A DNA stretch of 64,000 nt from Mycobacterium celatum (GCF_002101595.1 NZ_LQOM01000016.1:248001-312000); one strand, 5' to 3'. Counted from the stretch's first letter, positions 38,857 through 51,196 are shown. The notes: generated by a model not told the origin, from the sequence alone. Translations and numbers: made by a program.

Positions 38857-39357
38857 CTAGACCGCGGCGGGCGCGGTCGAACCGCCTACCGGCATCGCGG
38901 GCAGGCCGAGCTTGCGGTGATCCCACGACCGAGTTCGGCGGGCCACGATGCGCACCGCGATCCGCTTGTTCATCATCTGGTCCACCATGGGCTTCATGTC
39001 GTCGGTGTAGGGGCCGGTGTAGCGCTCCCACACGCTGACTCCCACCCGGAAGATTGCGTCGGGATCCTCGACGATCTCGGCCCCACCTTCGAAGGAGACC
39101 CCGCGCAGCGTGTCATAGGTGTTGCCGCCCTCCAGCAGAAAACTCACCCGCGGATCGCGGCGCAGGTTGACCGCCTTCTGTGACTTGGCTTTGGTCTCGA
39201 GCCAGATTTCGCCGTCGACCACGCCGTACCACATCGCGGTCAGGTGCGGCTGCCCGTCGGGCCCGATGGTGGCCAAGGTGCCGGTGCGGCTGGTGGCGAC
39301 AAAGTCCGCGATCTCCGCCTCGGACATGACAATCTGTGCGCGCTGGTTGGTTCCCAT
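38857..39357 (-). CDS. F420-dependent oxidoreductase-family split-barrel protein (Rv2991-like)
   Basis: 166 aa. FDOR-B-type (pyridoxamine 5'-phosphate oxidase-like) split barrel: RTGTLATIGPDGQPHLTAMWYGVVDGEIWLETKAKSQK and RDPRVSFLLEGGNTYDTLRGVSFEGGAEIV. Related mycobacterial proteins bind F420 or flavin; the substrate is unknown. ATG 39357 (MGTNQRAQIVMSEAEIADF) fits the family, whereas upstream in-frame codons lie in the 21-bp inverted repeat. It lies just downstream of the IclR gene. Confidence 0.9.
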   Translation of the reverse strand: MGTNQRAQIVMSEAEIADFVATSRTGTLATIGPDGQPHLTAMWYGVVDGEIWLETKAKSQKAVNLRRDPRVSFLLEGGNTYDTLRGVSFEGGAEIVEDPDAIFRVGVSVWERYTGPYTDDMKPMVDQMMNKRIAVRIVARRTRSWDHRKLGLPAMPVGGSTAPAAV

Positions 39358-39392
39358 GGCTTGAAAGTGTGTCAGGTGGCCTGGGGTGCCCC

Positions 39393-39452
39393 GCGAGCAG
39401 ACGCAGAATCGCACGCGAGGGCGCGGCGCAATGCGATTCTGTGTCTGCTCGC
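39393..39452. terminator. 21-bp inverted repeat hairpin between iclR-type gene and Rv2991-like gene
   Basis: Arms 39393-39413 (GCGAGCAGACGCAGAATCGCA) and 39432-39452 differ by one base from perfect complementarity, with an 18-nt loop. It lies just downstream of the IclR gene stop, so it is a candidate transcript-end hairpin. A solo arm is found at 13510-13530. Confidence 0.65.
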
Positions 39453-39460
39453 CACAAGAA

Positions 39461-40162
39461 CTAGAGCCGGCGCGTCAGTGCGTCGGCGGCGGCCAACAGG
39501 TCGGCGGCCCAGCGCGCGCCCGGCCGTCGGCCCATCCGGTCGATCGGTCCGGACACCGAGATGGCCGCGATTACCTCACCGCGACTGTTGCGCACGGGCG
39601 CTGACACACTGGCGACGCCGGGCTCGCGTTCGGCGGCGCTCTGCGCCCACCCGCGGCGACGCACGTCCGCCAGCGCACGTTCGCTGAATTTCGCCGACGG
39701 CAGGATGGCCTGCTGGGTGGCGGCGTCGCTGTAGGCCAACAGCACCTTGGCGCCCGACCCAGCGGTCATCGGCAGCCGTGCGCCGACCGGCACGGTATCG
39801 CGAAGCCCCGCAGGCGGTTCCAGGGCGGCCACACAGATCCGCCAGCTGCCGTCGCGTCGGTACAGCTGCACACTCTCGCCGGTGAGCTCGCGCAGCCGCG
39901 GCAGCACCGCCGCGCCGGCCGCCAGCAGTGGGTCGGTGGCCTGCGCGGCCAGCTCGCTCACCGCCGGCCCGAGCCGCCACCGACCCCCGCCGTCGCGCGC
40001 CAGCAGCCGATGAACTTCCAGGCCGACGGCCAACCGGTGCGCGGTCGCCCTGGGCAGCCCGGTGCGATCGCACAATTCGGCCAACCCGCAGGGTGATTCC
40101 GCAATGGCGTGCAGCACCCCCACGGCTTTGTCGAGGACGCCGATGCCGCTATCCTGTCTCAC
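39461..40162 (-). CDS. IclR-family regulator of leucine biosynthesis (LtbR/NdgR-like)
   Basis: 233 aa. N-terminal winged helix ([42 protein letters not shown]) and a C-terminal effector domain ending [22 protein letters not shown]. Homologues divergent from leuCD in actinobacteria (LtbR, NdgR/AreB, Rv2989) control leuCD. GTG 40162 is 6 nt past a TAGTAT -10 box read on the minus strand, so it is leaderless; that box is shared with the leuC promoter. Autoregulation plus control of leuC is the natural reading. Confidence 0.9.
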   Translation of the reverse strand: MRQDSGIGVLDKAVGVLHAIAESPCGLAELCDRTGLPRATAHRLAVGLEVHRLLARDGGGRWRLGPAVSELAAQATDPLLAAGAAVLPRLRELTGESVQLYRRDGSWRICVAALEPPAGLRDTVPVGARLPMTAGSGAKVLLAYSDAATQQAILPSAKFSERALADVRRRGWAQSAAEREPGVASVSAPVRNSRGEVIAAISVSGPIDRMGRRPGARWAADLLAAADALTRRL

Positions 40163-40192
40163 ATGGAGATACTATCGTCTCAGAATGTGAGA
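40157..40192. promoter_or_regulatory. Overlapping divergent promoters and operator, iclR-type/leuC
   Basis: TCTCACAT (40157-40164) and ATGTGAGA (40185-40192) form an inverted repeat around a shared -10: TACTAT (40170-40175) for leuC and TAGTAT (complement of 40169-40174) for the regulator. On the minus strand, TGAGAC followed by GATAG occurs twice. This is a compact candidate site for the IclR protein. Confidence 0.55.
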
Positions 40193-41599
40193 GCAAGGCC
40201 GCGCACGCTGGCCGAGAAGGTTTGGGACGACCACGTGGTGGTGTCAGGCAACGGCACCGAACCGGACCTGATCTACATCGACCTGCACCTGGTGCATGAA
40301 GTCACCAGCCCACAGGCTTTCGACGGACTGCGATTAGCGGGCCGCCCGGTGCGCCGGCCCGATCTGACGCTTGCCACCGAAGACCACAACGTGCCGACCA
40401 TCGACATCGACAAGCCGATCGCCGACCCGGTGTCACGCAACCAAGTCGAGACGCTGCGGCGCAACTGCGAGGAATTCGGCATCCGGCTCTATCCGATGGG
40501 CGACATCGAGCAGGGCATCGTGCACGTAGTCGGACCGCAGCTGGGATTGACCCAGCCGGGTATGACGGTCGTCTGTGGCGACAGCCACACGTCGACCCAC
40601 GGCGCATTCGGTGCATTGGCAATGGGAATCGGGACATCAGAGGTCGAACACGTGCTGGCCACCCAGACGCTTCCGTTGCGGCCGTTCAAGACGATGGCGG
40701 TCAACGTCGACGGCGAGCTGCCGCAAGGTGTGACTGCCAAAGACATCATCCTGGCGGTGATCGCCAAGATCGGCACCGGCGGCGGCCAGGGCCACGTCAT
40801 CGAATACCGCGGCAGCGCCATCGAATCGCTGTCGATGGAGGCCCGGATGACGATCTGCAACATGAGCATCGAAGCCGGTGCCCGCGCCGGAATGGTGGCA
40901 CCGGATGCGACGACGTACGAGTTCTTGCGCGGCCGCCCGCATGCCCCGACCGGCGCCGAGTGGGATGCCGCACTGGCGTATTGGGAGACGCTGCGCACCG
41001 ACGACGGCGCCGAATTCGACAGCGAGGTCTATCTTGATGCCGCGTCGCTGAGTCCGTTTGTCACCTGGGGAACCAATCCGGGCCAGGGTGTGCCGCTGGC
41101 AGCCGCGGTTCCGGATCCCGAGCTGATGACCGACGAGGGCGAGCGTCAGTCCGCCGAGAAGGCATTGGCGTACATGGACCTTCGGCCGGGCACCCCGATG
41201 CGGGATATCGCGGTGGATGCCGTGTTCGTCGGATCGTGCACCAACGGTCGCATCGAGGATCTGCGTGCGGTTGCCGACGTGTTGCGTGGCCGAAAGTTGG
41301 CCGACGGCGTGCGGATGCTGGTTGTGCCGGGATCGATGCGGGTTCGGGCGCAGGCCGAAGCCGAAGGGCTGGCGGAGATCTTCACCGCCGCGGGCGCCGA
41401 GTGGCGGCAGGCCGGCTGCTCGATGTGTCTCGGGATGAACCCGGATCAGCTCGGGCCCGGAGAACGGTGCGCGGCGACGTCCAACCGCAATTTCGAAGGG
41501 CGGCAGGGCAAGGGCGGCCGCACGCATCTGGTGTCGCCGGCGGTGGCCGCGGCGACCGCGGTCCGCGGAAAACTGTCCGCGCCGGCCGACTTGGACTGA
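40187..41599 (+). CDS. leuC: 3-isopropylmalate dehydratase large subunit
   Basis: 470 aa from GTG 40187; ATG 40163 would add eight residues but precedes the likely transcription start. Aconitase-family Fe-S enzyme isomerising 2- to 3-isopropylmalate with LeuD. The 4Fe-4S ligands are in [26 protein letters not shown] and [32 protein letters not shown] is diagnostic. Followed after 27 bp by leuD. Confidence 0.95.
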   Translation: MRARPRTLAEKVWDDHVVVSGNGTEPDLIYIDLHLVHEVTSPQAFDGLRLAGRPVRRPDLTLATEDHNVPTIDIDKPIADPVSRNQVETLRRNCEEFGIRLYPMGDIEQGIVHVVGPQLGLTQPGMTVVCGDSHTSTHGAFGALAMGIGTSEVEHVLATQTLPLRPFKTMAVNVDGELPQGVTAKDIILAVIAKIGTGGGQGHVIEYRGSAIESLSMEARMTICNMSIEAGARAGMVAPDATTYEFLRGRPHAPTGAEWDAALAYWETLRTDDGAEFDSEVYLDAASLSPFVTWGTNPGQGVPLAAAVPDPELMTDEGERQSAEKALAYMDLRPGTPMRDIAVDAVFVGSCTNGRIEDLRAVADVLRGRKLADGVRMLVVPGSMRVRAQAEAEGLAEIFTAAGAEWRQAGCSMCLGMNPDQLGPGERCAATSNRNFEGRQGKGGRTHLVSPAVAAATAVRGKLSAPADLD

Positions 41600-41626
41600 G
41601 CAGAGCACCCAGAAGGAGATCAGCGC

Positions 41627-42223
41627 ATGGAAGCGTTTCGTACCCACACCGGCATCGGGGTGCCGTTGCGGCGGTCGAATGTCGACACCGATCAGATCAT
41701 TCCCGCGGTCTATTTGAAGCGCGTAACCCGAACGGGTTTCGAAGACGGATTGTTCGCGGCGTGGCGCACCGACCCCTCTTTCGTGCTGAATCTCAGCCCA
41801 TTCGACAGGGGTTCAGTACTGGTCGCCGGACCCGATTTCGGCACCGGATCCTCGCGCGAGCACGCGGTGTGGGCACTGATGGACTACGGATTCCGGGTGG
41901 TCATCTCATCCCGCTTCGCCGACATTTTTCGCGGCAATGCGGGCAAGGCGGGGCTGTTGGCGGCCGAAGTCGCCCAAGATGATGTGGAACTGCTCTGGAA
42001 GCTCATCGAGGCAAGCCCAGGGCTGGAAATCACTGTCAATCTTCAAGATCGGAATGTGACCGCGGGAACGGTGGTGGTGCCGTTCAAGATTGACGACTAC
42101 ACGGCCTGGCGACTGGCTGAAGGACTTGACGATATAGCCCTTACGCTGCGAAAACTCGACCAGATCGAGTCTTTCGAGGCGTCGCGCCAAACCTGGAAAC
42201 CGCGCACTTCGCCCGCCTCCTGA
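41627..42223 (+). CDS. leuD: 3-isopropylmalate dehydratase small subunit
   Basis: 198 aa. The swivelling domain that completes the isopropylmalate isomerase active site: [20 protein letters not shown] and [37 protein letters not shown] 41627 with AGAAGGAGA upstream. Co-transcribed with leuC. Confidence 0.97.
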   Translation: MEAFRTHTGIGVPLRRSNVDTDQIIPAVYLKRVTRTGFEDGLFAAWRTDPSFVLNLSPFDRGSVLVAGPDFGTGSSREHAVWALMDYGFRVVISSRFADIFRGNAGKAGLLAAEVAQDDVELLWKLIEASPGLEITVNLQDRNVTAGTVVVPFKIDDYTAWRLAEGLDDIALTLRKLDQIESFEASRQTWKPRTSPAS

Positions 42224-42346
42224 GCCCTCGATCGAAGCCGAATTGCGGGCCCGTGCCGCGACTATTTGACGGGCTGGCCACCGGCCAAGGGCGGCAACCG
42301 GTTTCCAAAAAAGTTCGCCAGAAGCCATTGAAATTGCGCGTGGCTC

Positions 42347-42402
42347 TTGGAAATCAGTGGTGTCAGGGTTTACCGTGTCCACTAGTCGGTCCAACAAGGA
42401 CC
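42347..42402 (+). promoter_or_regulatory. Putative hupB promoter and 5' UTR dyad
   Basis: TTGGAA (42347-42352), 18-bp spacer, TACCGT (42371-42376); a 5-bp GGTCC/GGACC dyad follows at about 42388-42402, before the GGAGGG RBS. This leaves a 5' UTR of about 40 nt. The rest of 42224-42346 shows nothing recognisable. Confidence 0.4.
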
Positions 42403-42422
42403 ACTGGTTTCGGAGGGTTTGC

Positions 42423-43058
42423 ATGAACAAAGCGGAGCTCATCGACGTACTCACAGAGAAATTGGGCTCGGATCGTAGATCGGCCACCGCCGCCGTCGAG
42501 AACGTCGTCGACACGATTGTGCGGGCGGTGCACAAGGGTGAGAGCGTCACCATTACCGGCTTCGGCGTATTCGAACAACGCCGCCGCGCAGCACGGGTGG
42601 CTCGCAATCCCCGCACGGGTGAGACGGTGAAGGTGAAGCCGACGTCGGTGCCGGCATTTCGTCCAGGTGCTCAATTCAAAGCGGTTGTCTCTGGCGCACA
42701 GCGCCTCCCAGCGGAAGGACCTGCCGTGAAACGTGGTGTGACAGCGAGTGGCGCACGCAAAGCGGCGAAGAAGTCGCCTGCTAAGAAGGCCACCAAGTCG
42801 GCGGCTAAGAAGGCCGCGAGCAAGGCGCCGGCCCGCAAGGCCGCCGCAAAGAAGGCGCCGGCCAAGAAGGCTGCGACCAAGCGGACGGCTGCCAAGAAGG
42901 CCGCCACCAAGCGGGCGCCTGCTAAGAAGGCCACCAAGTCGACCGCCAGGAAGGCGACGAAGTCGACCGCCAGGAAAGCAACAAAGGCGCCGGCCCGCAA
43001 GACTGCTGCCAAGAAGTCGCCGGCCAAGAAGGCGACCGTGCGGCGCGGTCGCCGGTAA
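42423..43058 (+). CDS. hupB: HU-type nucleoid protein with long Lys/Ala-rich tail
   Basis: 211 aa. Residues 1-90 are a standard HU fold ([62 protein letters not shown]). Residues 105-211 are PAKK/AAKK/ARKA repeats like histone H1 tails, the mycobacterial HupB (Hlp/LBP) form, implicated in DNA compaction, siderophore regulation and growth control. ATG 42423 carries GGAGGG upstream. The tail DNA (42770-43045) is internally repetitive, so its length may vary between strains. Confidence 0.97.
   Translation: MNKAELIDVLTEKLGSDRRSATAAVENVVDTIVRAVHKGESVTITGFGVFEQRRRAARVARNPRTGETVKVKPTSVPAFRPGAQFKAVVSGAQRLPAEGPAVKRGVTASGARKAAKKSPAKKATKSAAKKAASKAPARKAAAKKAPAKKAATKRTAAKKAATKRAPAKKATKSTARKATKSTARKATKAPARKTAAKKSPAKKATVRRGRR
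42770..43045 (+). repeat. Coding repeats of the HupB tail
   Basis: Degenerate tandem AAGAAGGC/GCCAAGAAG-type units encoding PAKKAxxK and TARKATK motifs. The GTCGACCGCCAGGAAGGCGAC-type unit appears twice in succession at about 42938-42980. Confidence 0.7.
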
Positions 43059-43071
43059 CACAACCACATAG

Positions 43072-43122
43072 ACGCTGATTCGTCGCGGTCCCGTCCTGGT
43101 GGTGGCCGCGGCGAATCTGCGT
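43072..43122. terminator. Hairpin between convergent hupB and mutT1
   Basis: Arms 43072-43088 and 43106-43122 (ACGCTGATTCGTCGCGG against CCGCGGCGAATCTGCGT; two mismatches in 17) with a 17-nt loop, placed exactly between two convergent stops. Candidate bidirectional terminator. Confidence 0.6.
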
Positions 43123-43123
43123 G

Positions 43124-44056
43124 CTAGGTCACGACGTTGGTGGCCAGTGCGCTGCCGATGTGATCCGCGGCTACCAGGTGCCCGTCCGACAGCGACAGCA
43201 CCCAGGTACTGCCCTTGCGGTTGCGGGACTTATCCGGCCGCACGCCGTCGCGATCACACCACCAGGCGATCAGATCCGGAATGACCTTGCCCTGCGTGCA
43301 GATCACCGGTGTGCGTTTCAGCGCGGCGATCTGCAGTACCCTGCGCCGGGCGCGCTTCGGGTTGTCCGCGTAGGCTTCCTCGGTCAGCGTGGGTTCGTTG
43401 CAGATGACCACGCCCAGCTCTTCGGCCAGCGGTTCGACGGTTTGGTGGCAACGCAATCGGTCGGCGGCGTACACGTCGGTAGCGCCGAATGCCAATAGCT
43501 GACCAACCAGTGCCTCGGCCTGCGCGCGGCCCTTCTTGTCCAGCGGCCGCTTGGTGTCGTCACCTTTGAATCGAGATTTACTGCCCGCGGTGCCGTGCCG
43601 GACCACCAGCACCGTCTGGGTGTCCGCCGGAAATTTGGCGAACCGGCGCAAGACCTTTCGATCCTGCGAATAGCTCAACTTCTTGGCTGCGGCGGAAACC
43701 GGCAACCAGACCAAGTCGTCGACTTCGCCATTCGGGGTAAAGCTGCCGCCGAGGCTGCATGCCGCCCAGTACCGTACTTTCTTGGTGCCTTGTTCGATCG
43801 GGTAGCTCACCGTCGTGATGCGCCGGCCAAGGTGCGCCCGGTGACCGGTCTCCTCGAAGACCTCACGCACCGCGGTCACCGGTTCGGTCTCGCCGGGATC
43901 GACTTTGCCTTTGGGCAGCGACCAGTCGTCGTAGCGGGGCCGGTGAATCAGCGCAACCTCGGGCGCGGACTCGCGGTGCCCGGGCCGCCACAGCACGGCA
44001 CCGGCCGCGCAAACGGTCTTACCCGCCGTGCGATTCGGCGAGGTTTGTGTCGACAC
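43124..44056 (-). CDS. mutT1: MutT1-like 8-oxo-dGTP/diadenosine polyphosphate hydrolase
   Basis: 310 aa. N-terminal Nudix domain with intact box [22 protein letters not shown] (about residues 50-71) and C-terminal histidine phosphatase domain ([12 protein letters not shown], catalytic His about 161). Cleans 8-oxo-(d)GTP from the nucleotide pool and degrades diadenosine polyphosphates. GTG 44056 is favoured because AGGAG lies five bases upstream and the N-terminus then matches the M. tuberculosis protein; GTG 44062 is an alternative. Confidence 0.95.
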   Translation of the reverse strand: MSTQTSPNRTAGKTVCAAGAVLWRPGHRESAPEVALIHRPRYDDWSLPKGKVDPGETEPVTAVREVFEETGHRAHLGRRITTVSYPIEQGTKKVRYWAACSLGGSFTPNGEVDDLVWLPVSAAAKKLSYSQDRKVLRRFAKFPADTQTVLVVRHGTAGSKSRFKGDDTKRPLDKKGRAQAEALVGQLLAFGATDVYAADRLRCHQTVEPLAEELGVVICNEPTLTEEAYADNPKRARRRVLQIAALKRTPVICTQGKVIPDLIAWWCDRDGVRPDKSRNRKGSTWVLSLSDGHLVAADHIGSALATNVVT

Positions 44057-44124
44057 CCACACTCCTGCAAGTCAATTCGGGCCTGCCGGGCACAACGGCC
44101 GGAAGGTCGGGACGGGGATTTCGG

Positions 44125-46326
44125 TCACGTACTGCGGTGTCGCTCCATCAGCGATACCTGATGGTCGCGCACCGTGCGACCTTCTTGCGGCGACGCGGTC
44201 CACTGACCGTCCGGCCCGAGCTCCCAGCATCGGGTCGCGGGATCCAGCGCCGAGTTGAAGATGTCGTCGAGTTGTGCGGCCAGCCGCGGGTCTTTGACCT
44301 GAACCATCACCTCGACCCGCCGATCGAGATTGCGATGCATCATGTCGGCGCTGCCGATCCAGAACTCGTCGATGGCGCGGAAATGCAGGATCCGCGAGTG
44401 CTCCAGGAACCGGCCGAGAATCGAGCGCGCCACGATGTTTTCGGAAAACCCCTTCATCCCGGGGCGCAGCGCGCAGATTCCGCGCACTACCACCTCGACG
44501 CGCACGCCGGCCTGCGACGCGCGATAGAGCGCGTCGATGACCTGCTCGTCGACCAGCGCGTTCATTTTGAGCCGGATCCGGCCGTCACCGGTTTCGCGGT
44601 GCGCGGCGACTTCACGCTCGACGCGCTCAATGATGCCGGTGCGAATACCGTGCGGCGCCACCAAAAGATTGCGGTAAGACAGCTTGCGCGAGTAGCCGGT
44701 GAGCGAGTTGAACAAGTCGGTCAAGTCCGCACCGATATCCGGGTCCACGGTCAACAGACCGATGTCCTCATAGAGCCGCGCCGTCTTGCTGTTGTAATTG
44801 CCGGTCCCGACGTGGCAGTAGCGCCGGATCGCCGATCCTTCGCGGCGCACCACCAAGCAAGTCTTGCAATGCGTTTTCAAGCCCACCAACCCGTACACCA
44901 CGTGCACGCCCGCCTGTTCAAGCGCACGTGCCCATCGGATGTTGGCCTGTTCGTCGAACCGTGCCTTGATCTCGACCAGCGCCACCACCTGCTTGCCGGC
45001 TTCGGCGGCGTCGATCAGTGCCCGCACGATCGGCGAATCACCCGACGTGCGATACAGCGTTTGTTTGATCGCCAGCACGTTGGGGTCGGCGGCCGCCTGC
45101 TCGATGAACCGTTGCACGCTGGTGGAAAACGAGTCGTACGGGTGGTGCACCAGCACATCGCCCTCGCGCAGTGTGGCGAAAATGCTCTTGGGCGTTTCCC
45201 TGTCGGCGAACGCGGGGTGAGTGGCCGGCACGAATGCCCGATCCTTCAGCGCCGGACGTTCGAGGTCGTAGATCTGCCACAGCGACGACAGGTCCAAAAG
45301 CCCCGGCACCTCGATGACGTCGCCGGGATGCACGTCGAGTTCGCGCAGCAGCAACTCCAACATGTTGTCGGTCATGTCGTCGGCCACCTCGAGCCGCACC
45401 GGCGAGCCGAACCGCCGACGCGCCAGTTCCCGCTCGAGCGCTTGCAACAGGTCCTCGTCGCGGTCCTCTTCGACCTCGAAATCGGCGTTGCGAGTAATGC
45501 GGAATACGTGATGCTCGACGATTTCCAGCCCGGGGAACAGCACCGGCAGGAACGCCGCGATGAGTTCTTCCATCGGCAGGAACCGGACTTCCGGTGTGCC
45601 GTCTGCGCGTTGACCGTCGAGTTCGACGAAGCGATCGACGTTGTCGGGCACCTTGACTCGGGCGAAGTGGGTGCCGCCGTCGTCGGGTCGCTTCACGGTG
45701 ACTGCGAGGTTCAGGCTCAGTCCGCTGACGAACGGGAACGGGTGAGCGGGATCGACCGCCAGCGGTGTGAGGACCGGGAAGACCTGCTCGTGAAAGTAGA
45801 TCGACAACGTGTTGCGTTCGGCCTCGGTCAGATCGGCCCACGTGACGACGTGAATGCCTTCTTCGGCGAGCGCGGGACGCACCGAGTCGAGGAAGACTCG
45901 CGCGTGCCGGCTGGCGATCTGCTGGGTTTGCTCGCCGATGCGACGCAGTTGTTCACGCGGGGTCAGTCCGTCCGCGGAGCGCACCGACAGGCCCATCTCG
46001 TCGCGGCGCTTGAGGCCGGCGACCCGGACCATGTAGAACTCGTCAAGGTTGGAGGCGAAGATCGCCAGAAACTTGGCCCGCTCCAGCAACGGCAGCGACG
46101 TGTCGGCGGCCAGTGCGAGCACTCGGGCGTTGAAGTCGAGCCAGCTCAGTTCCCGATTGAGGTAGCGGTGTTCGGGGAGTTGATCCTCGATGACGGCCGC
46201 GGTTGCGGCGGGCGGCGCCCCCGGCGCCGAGTCACCCGGATGCCACACCGTTTCGTCGGGCCGCGCCTCGGCGGCGGCGGTGGCTTCCCTGGCTTCTGTT
46301 TCGGTCACCCTGCGATCATTACTCAT
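44125..46326 (-). CDS. ppk: Polyphosphate kinase 1
   Basis: 733 aa. Reversibly makes inorganic polyphosphate from ATP; in mycobacteria polyphosphate feeds the MprAB-SigE-Rel stress pathway. [20 protein letters not shown] at the N-terminus, [14 protein letters not shown], and the phosphohistidine motif [21 protein letters not shown] (about residue 490) are intact, with the second essential His in [24 protein letters not shown] 46326 (MSNDRRVTE) matches the family; further upstream codons do not. Confidence 0.97.
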   Translation of the reverse strand: MSNDRRVTETEAREATAAAEARPDETVWHPGDSAPGAPPAATAAVIEDQLPEHRYLNRELSWLDFNARVLALAADTSLPLLERAKFLAIFASNLDEFYMVRVAGLKRRDEMGLSVRSADGLTPREQLRRIGEQTQQIASRHARVFLDSVRPALAEEGIHVVTWADLTEAERNTLSIYFHEQVFPVLTPLAVDPAHPFPFVSGLSLNLAVTVKRPDDGGTHFARVKVPDNVDRFVELDGQRADGTPEVRFLPMEELIAAFLPVLFPGLEIVEHHVFRITRNADFEVEEDRDEDLLQALERELARRRFGSPVRLEVADDMTDNMLELLLRELDVHPGDVIEVPGLLDLSSLWQIYDLERPALKDRAFVPATHPAFADRETPKSIFATLREGDVLVHHPYDSFSTSVQRFIEQAAADPNVLAIKQTLYRTSGDSPIVRALIDAAEAGKQVVALVEIKARFDEQANIRWARALEQAGVHVVYGLVGLKTHCKTCLVVRREGSAIRRYCHVGTGNYNSKTARLYEDIGLLTVDPDIGADLTDLFNSLTGYSRKLSYRNLLVAPHGIRTGIIERVEREVAAHRETGDGRIRLKMNALVDEQVIDALYRASQAGVRVEVVVRGICALRPGMKGFSENIVARSILGRFLEHSRILHFRAIDEFWIGSADMMHRNLDRRVEVMVQVKDPRLAAQLDDIFNSALDPATRCWELGPDGQWTASPQEGRTVRDHQVSLMERHRST

Positions 46327-46392
46327 CAGCGGGTGGTGCTGCCACCAGCCGGCCCACATCGATGCGCAGTTGGTGTGCTGTTTACCTCAGCG

Positions 46393-48120
<1,728 letters not shown>

Positions 48121-48145
48121 AGCCGCCGGGTAGCCTCTCTAGGTT

Positions 48146-49255
48146 GTGAGTGCTCGAGACCGTATCCGCGTCGCCGTCGTGTTCGGCGGACGCAGCAACG
48201 AGCACGCCATCTCCTGCGTGTCGGCGGGCAGCATCCTGCGCAACCTGGACCCGCAACGATTCGACGTGACCGCTGTCGGCATCACCCCGGACGGCTCGTG
48301 GGTGCTCACCGACGGCGACCCGGACAAGTTGGCGATCACTAACCGGCAGCTCCCCGGGGTGAGCTCGGCGTCGGGAACCGAGCTGGCACTGCCGGCCGAC
48401 CCGCAGCGGGCCGGTCAGTTGGTGTCGCTGTCGCCCGGCGACCCCGACGTGCTGGCGTCCGTCGACGTGGTTTTCCCGGTGTTGCACGGGCCCTACGGCG
48501 AGGACGGCACCATTCAGGGACTGCTGGAGATGGCCGGCGTGCCCTATGTCGGCGCCGGGGTGTTGGCCAGCGCCGCGGGCATGGACAAGGAGTTCACCAA
48601 GAAGCTCCTGGTGGCCGAGCGGCTTCCGGTGGGCCCGTACGCCGTGCTGCGGCCGTCACAGCCCACGCTCGACGTCGCCGAACGCGAGCGACTCGGGCTG
48701 CCGGTGTTCGTCAAACCGGCGCGCGGCGGCTCGTCGATCGGGGTCAGCCGGGTGAGCTCCTGGGATCAGCTCCCGGCAGCTGTCGCCGACGCCCGCCGGC
48801 ACGACCCCAAGGTGATCGTCGAGGCCGCGGTCGCCGGGCGGGAACTGGAGTGCGGGGTGCTCGAATTCCCCGATGGCACAGTGCAAGCCAGCACAATCGG
48901 GGAGATCCGGGTGGCCGGCGTGCGCGGACGCGAAGACCAGTTCTACGACTTTGCGACCAAATATCTCGACGACGCCGCCGAACTCGACGTGCCCGCCAAG
49001 ATCGACGACGAGGTGGCCGACGCGGTGCGCGAGTTGGCTATTCGAGCGTTCCGCGCGATCGACTGTCAGGGCCTGGCGCGGGTGGACTTCTTTCTCACCG
49101 ACGACGGGCCGCTGGTCAACGAGGTCAACACGATGCCCGGATTCACCACGATCTCGATGTACCCGCGGATGTGGGCGGCCAGCGGTGTGGACTATCCCAC
49201 CCTGCTCGCGACGATGGTCGAGACAGCGTTGGCGCGCGGCACCGGTCTGCGCTGA
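48146..49255 (+). CDS. ddl: D-alanine-D-alanine ligase
   Basis: 369 aa. ATP-grasp ligase for the D-Ala-D-Ala end of peptidoglycan stem peptides. [60 protein letters not shown] and [23 protein letters not shown] are intact. GTG 48146 ([15 protein letters not shown]). A TAGCCT -10-like box is at 48131-48136, so expression may be independent of gpsA, 25 bp upstream. Confidence 0.97.
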   Translation: MSARDRIRVAVVFGGRSNEHAISCVSAGSILRNLDPQRFDVTAVGITPDGSWVLTDGDPDKLAITNRQLPGVSSASGTELALPADPQRAGQLVSLSPGDPDVLASVDVVFPVLHGPYGEDGTIQGLLEMAGVPYVGAGVLASAAGMDKEFTKKLLVAERLPVGPYAVLRPSQPTLDVAERERLGLPVFVKPARGGSSIGVSRVSSWDQLPAAVADARRHDPKVIVEAAVAGRELECGVLEFPDGTVQASTIGEIRVAGVRGREDQFYDFATKYLDDAAELDVPAKIDDEVADAVRELAIRAFRAIDCQGLARVDFFLTDDGPLVNEVNTMPGFTTISMYPRMWAASGVDYPTLLATMVETALARGTGLR

Positions 49256-49264
49256 ACCCGTTGC

Positions 49265-49360
49265 CGAGTGTGCGGTTACGGCGCCGAGAGTGAGACGAGG
49301 GCGGGAAATTCGCGATTCTTCCGCCCTGGACGCACAGTGGAATCCAAGGACGCACACTCG
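49265..49360. terminator. Nested inverted repeat between convergent ddl and DUF3515 gene
   Basis: Outer perfect 10-bp arms CGAGTGTGCG (49265-49274) and CGCACACTCG (49351-49360); inner stem AGGGCGG-AA against TTCCGCCCT at about 49298-49327. Placed between two convergent stops, so a bidirectional terminator is plausible. Confidence 0.5.
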
Positions 49361-49376
49361 ATGACCGAGGCCGTGG

Positions 49377-49901
49377 TTAGCCCGGCGGCGGGGCGGGGCT
49401 GATCGGCACGGCCGGCATCGTTTGGTCGATGACGTCCGAGAGTTGCTGGATCGGGGTCGGCCCCGAGCCCGGCGGCAATGTGAGCGCCACATAGACCGGC
49501 CGGTCGACGGTGTACCAGGTCGATCGGTCGTCCTGGCGAACCTCGAACCACTGCACGCCGTCGACGACCTGGATCGGCGCACCCACGACAAAGTCGACCG
49601 GACGGTCGAGTCCGCACCGCAGCACCACCGGCTCATCCCGGGCTCGCCAGGCGGCTGTGCCGGCGGGTGCCGGCTGCACGGCCGCGGCGCGCTGATAGTC
49701 GCCGAGTCGCTGCGGCAGCGCCTCCAGCAGTGCTCGGCAAGCCGGATTCTGTGCCTGCGGCGCGGGCACTGCGGCGATGGCCACCGGTTCCTGCGCCGGG
49801 TGGCGGGTGGCCGCGATCGCCAGCACTGCGCCGATCGCGCCGACGGCGAGCAGCAGCGCGGCGATCAGCACGGCGCGCGGCGGGCCCTCGTTGTTGTCCA
49901 C
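49377..49901 (-). CDS. DUF3515 family secreted/anchored protein (Rv2980-like)
   Basis: 174 aa. Short cytoplasmic start, one hydrophobic helix (AVLIAALLLAVGAIGAVLAIAA, about residues 9-30), then an exported domain with two Cys (NPACRALLEALPQRLGDY; VVLRCGLDRPVDFVVG) and a Pro-rich end. A DUF3515 protein of unknown function, regularly adjacent to ddl and thiL in actinobacteria, which suggests an envelope role. GTG 49901 (VDNNEGPPRAV) gives a sensible signal anchor. Confidence 0.88.
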   Translation of the reverse strand: MDNNEGPPRAVLIAALLLAVGAIGAVLAIAATRHPAQEPVAIAAVPAPQAQNPACRALLEALPQRLGDYQRAAAVQPAPAGTAAWRARDEPVVLRCGLDRPVDFVVGAPIQVVDGVQWFEVRQDDRSTWYTVDRPVYVALTLPPGSGPTPIQQLSDVIDQTMPAVPISPAPPPG

Positions 49902-49950
49902 GTGCGTACACTCCCGGAGTCGTTGGTGAACGTACCCGCCGGGAGGCGAT

Positions 49951-50901
49951 GTGAGCACGCTGGGTGAACTCGGCGAGTTCGGCATGATCGGCCGGCTGGT
50001 GCGTCGCCGCGGCCAGCCGCCCACGGTGGCGCTGGGTCCTGGTGACGACGCGGCCGTGGTCCGGGCCGACGACGGTCGGGTTGTGGTGTCGACGGACATG
50101 CTGGTCGAGAGCCGGCACTTCCGGCTGGATTGGTCGACGCCGCACGACGTCGGCCGCAAGGCGATCGCGCAAAACGCCGCCGACATCGAGGCGATGGGCG
50201 CGCGGCCCACCGCGTTCGTCGCCAGCTTCGGGGCGCCGCCCGAGACTCCGGTGGCGGAGGTCGACGCGCTGGCGGACGGCATGTGGGAGGAGGCCGAGCG
50301 AGTTGGCGCCGGCATCGCCGGCGGAGACCTGGTGGGCAGCCCGCAGTGGGTGGTGTCGGTGACCGTGCTTGGCGATCTGGCCGGCCGCGCCCCTGTGCTG
50401 CGCTCCGGGGCTCGACCTGGCTCGGCGGTCGCGGTGACCGGCGAACTCGGGTGGTCGGCGGCGGGATATGCCCTGTGGTGCAACGGAATTAGCGACTTCG
50501 ACAACTTCCGACGGCGTCACCTGGTGCCGCAGCCGCCCTACGGGCAGGGCCGCGTAGCCGCCGAGGCCGGCGCGCAGGCGATGATCGACGTCTCCGACGG
50601 TCTGGTCGGCGACCTGCGTCACCTCGCCGAGGCGTCCGGCGTCGGCGTGGACCTGAGCACCGCCGCGCTGACATCCGATCGTGACGCGCTGCGCGGCGCT
50701 GCCGACGCGATGGCCACCGACCCGTGGTCGTGGGTGCTCGGCGGCGGAGAAGACCACGCGCTGGTCGCCGCGTTCGCCGGGCCGGTCCCGGATGGATGGC
50801 GCGTCATCGGCCGGGTGCTGGACGGGCCGGCGCGGGTGCTCGTCGACGGCGCGGAGTGGCAGGGATACGCGGGCTGGGAATCGTTCGGCTCGCTAAGGTG
50901 A
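49951..50901 (+). CDS. thiL: Thiamine-monophosphate kinase
   Basis: 316 aa. Phosphorylates thiamine monophosphate to the active diphosphate, the cofactor needed by IlvB in this window. GPGDDAAVVRADDGRVVVSTDMLVESRHF, GRKAIAQNAADIEAMGARPTAFVASFGAP, GGDLVGSPQ and IDVSDGLVGDLRHLAEASGVGVDL are family signatures. GTG 49951 follows GGGAGG. 4 bp before the DUF1330 gene. Confidence 0.95.
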   Translation: MSTLGELGEFGMIGRLVRRRGQPPTVALGPGDDAAVVRADDGRVVVSTDMLVESRHFRLDWSTPHDVGRKAIAQNAADIEAMGARPTAFVASFGAPPETPVAEVDALADGMWEEAERVGAGIAGGDLVGSPQWVVSVTVLGDLAGRAPVLRSGARPGSAVAVTGELGWSAAGYALWCNGISDFDNFRRRHLVPQPPYGQGRVAAEAGAQAMIDVSDGLVGDLRHLAEASGVGVDLSTAALTSDRDALRGAADAMATDPWSWVLGGGEDHALVAAFAGPVPDGWRVIGRVLDGPARVLVDGAEWQGYAGWESFGSLR

Positions 50902-50905
50902 CGCC

Positions 50906-51196
50906 GTGACCGTCTACGCGATCGCCCTGCTGCGGTTCACCGACCGCGCTGCCTACGACCGGTATCAGGCAGAGTTCATGGAGGTCTTCATCCGTCACTC
51001 GGGAACGCTGTTGGCGGCCGACGAGTCGCCTCAGGTGGTGGAAGGCCAGTGGGACCGCGAGAAGGTGGTACTGACGTCGTTTCCGGACGAGGCCGCGTTC
51101 CGAGAGTGGGCCGAATCGCCGGAATACCAAGAGATCTCGAAGGACCGCCGAGCGGGCGCCGACACCGTTGTGCTGCTGGCGAAAGGGCTGTCGTGA
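50906..51196 (+). CDS. DUF1330 family protein
   Basis: 96 aa, a dimeric alpha-beta barrel (ferredoxin-like) fold: [67 protein letters not shown]. No catalytic function is assigned to the family. It lies in an operon between thiL (4 bp) and ung (GTGA overlap); I do not recall it at this place in M. tuberculosis. Confidence 0.88.
   Translation: MTVYAIALLRFTDRAAYDRYQAEFMEVFIRHSGTLLAADESPQVVEGQWDREKVVLTSFPDEAAFREWAESPEYQEISKDRRAGADTVVLLAKGLS

Noticed and set aside
38819..38870. Terminator after tRNA-Glu
   Set aside because: Only a short CTTTT follows, with no convincing stem.
42363..43069. Minus-strand open frames opposite hupB with Leu/Gly-rich product
   Set aside because: Direct consequence of the Lys/Ala codon repeats of the HupB tail.
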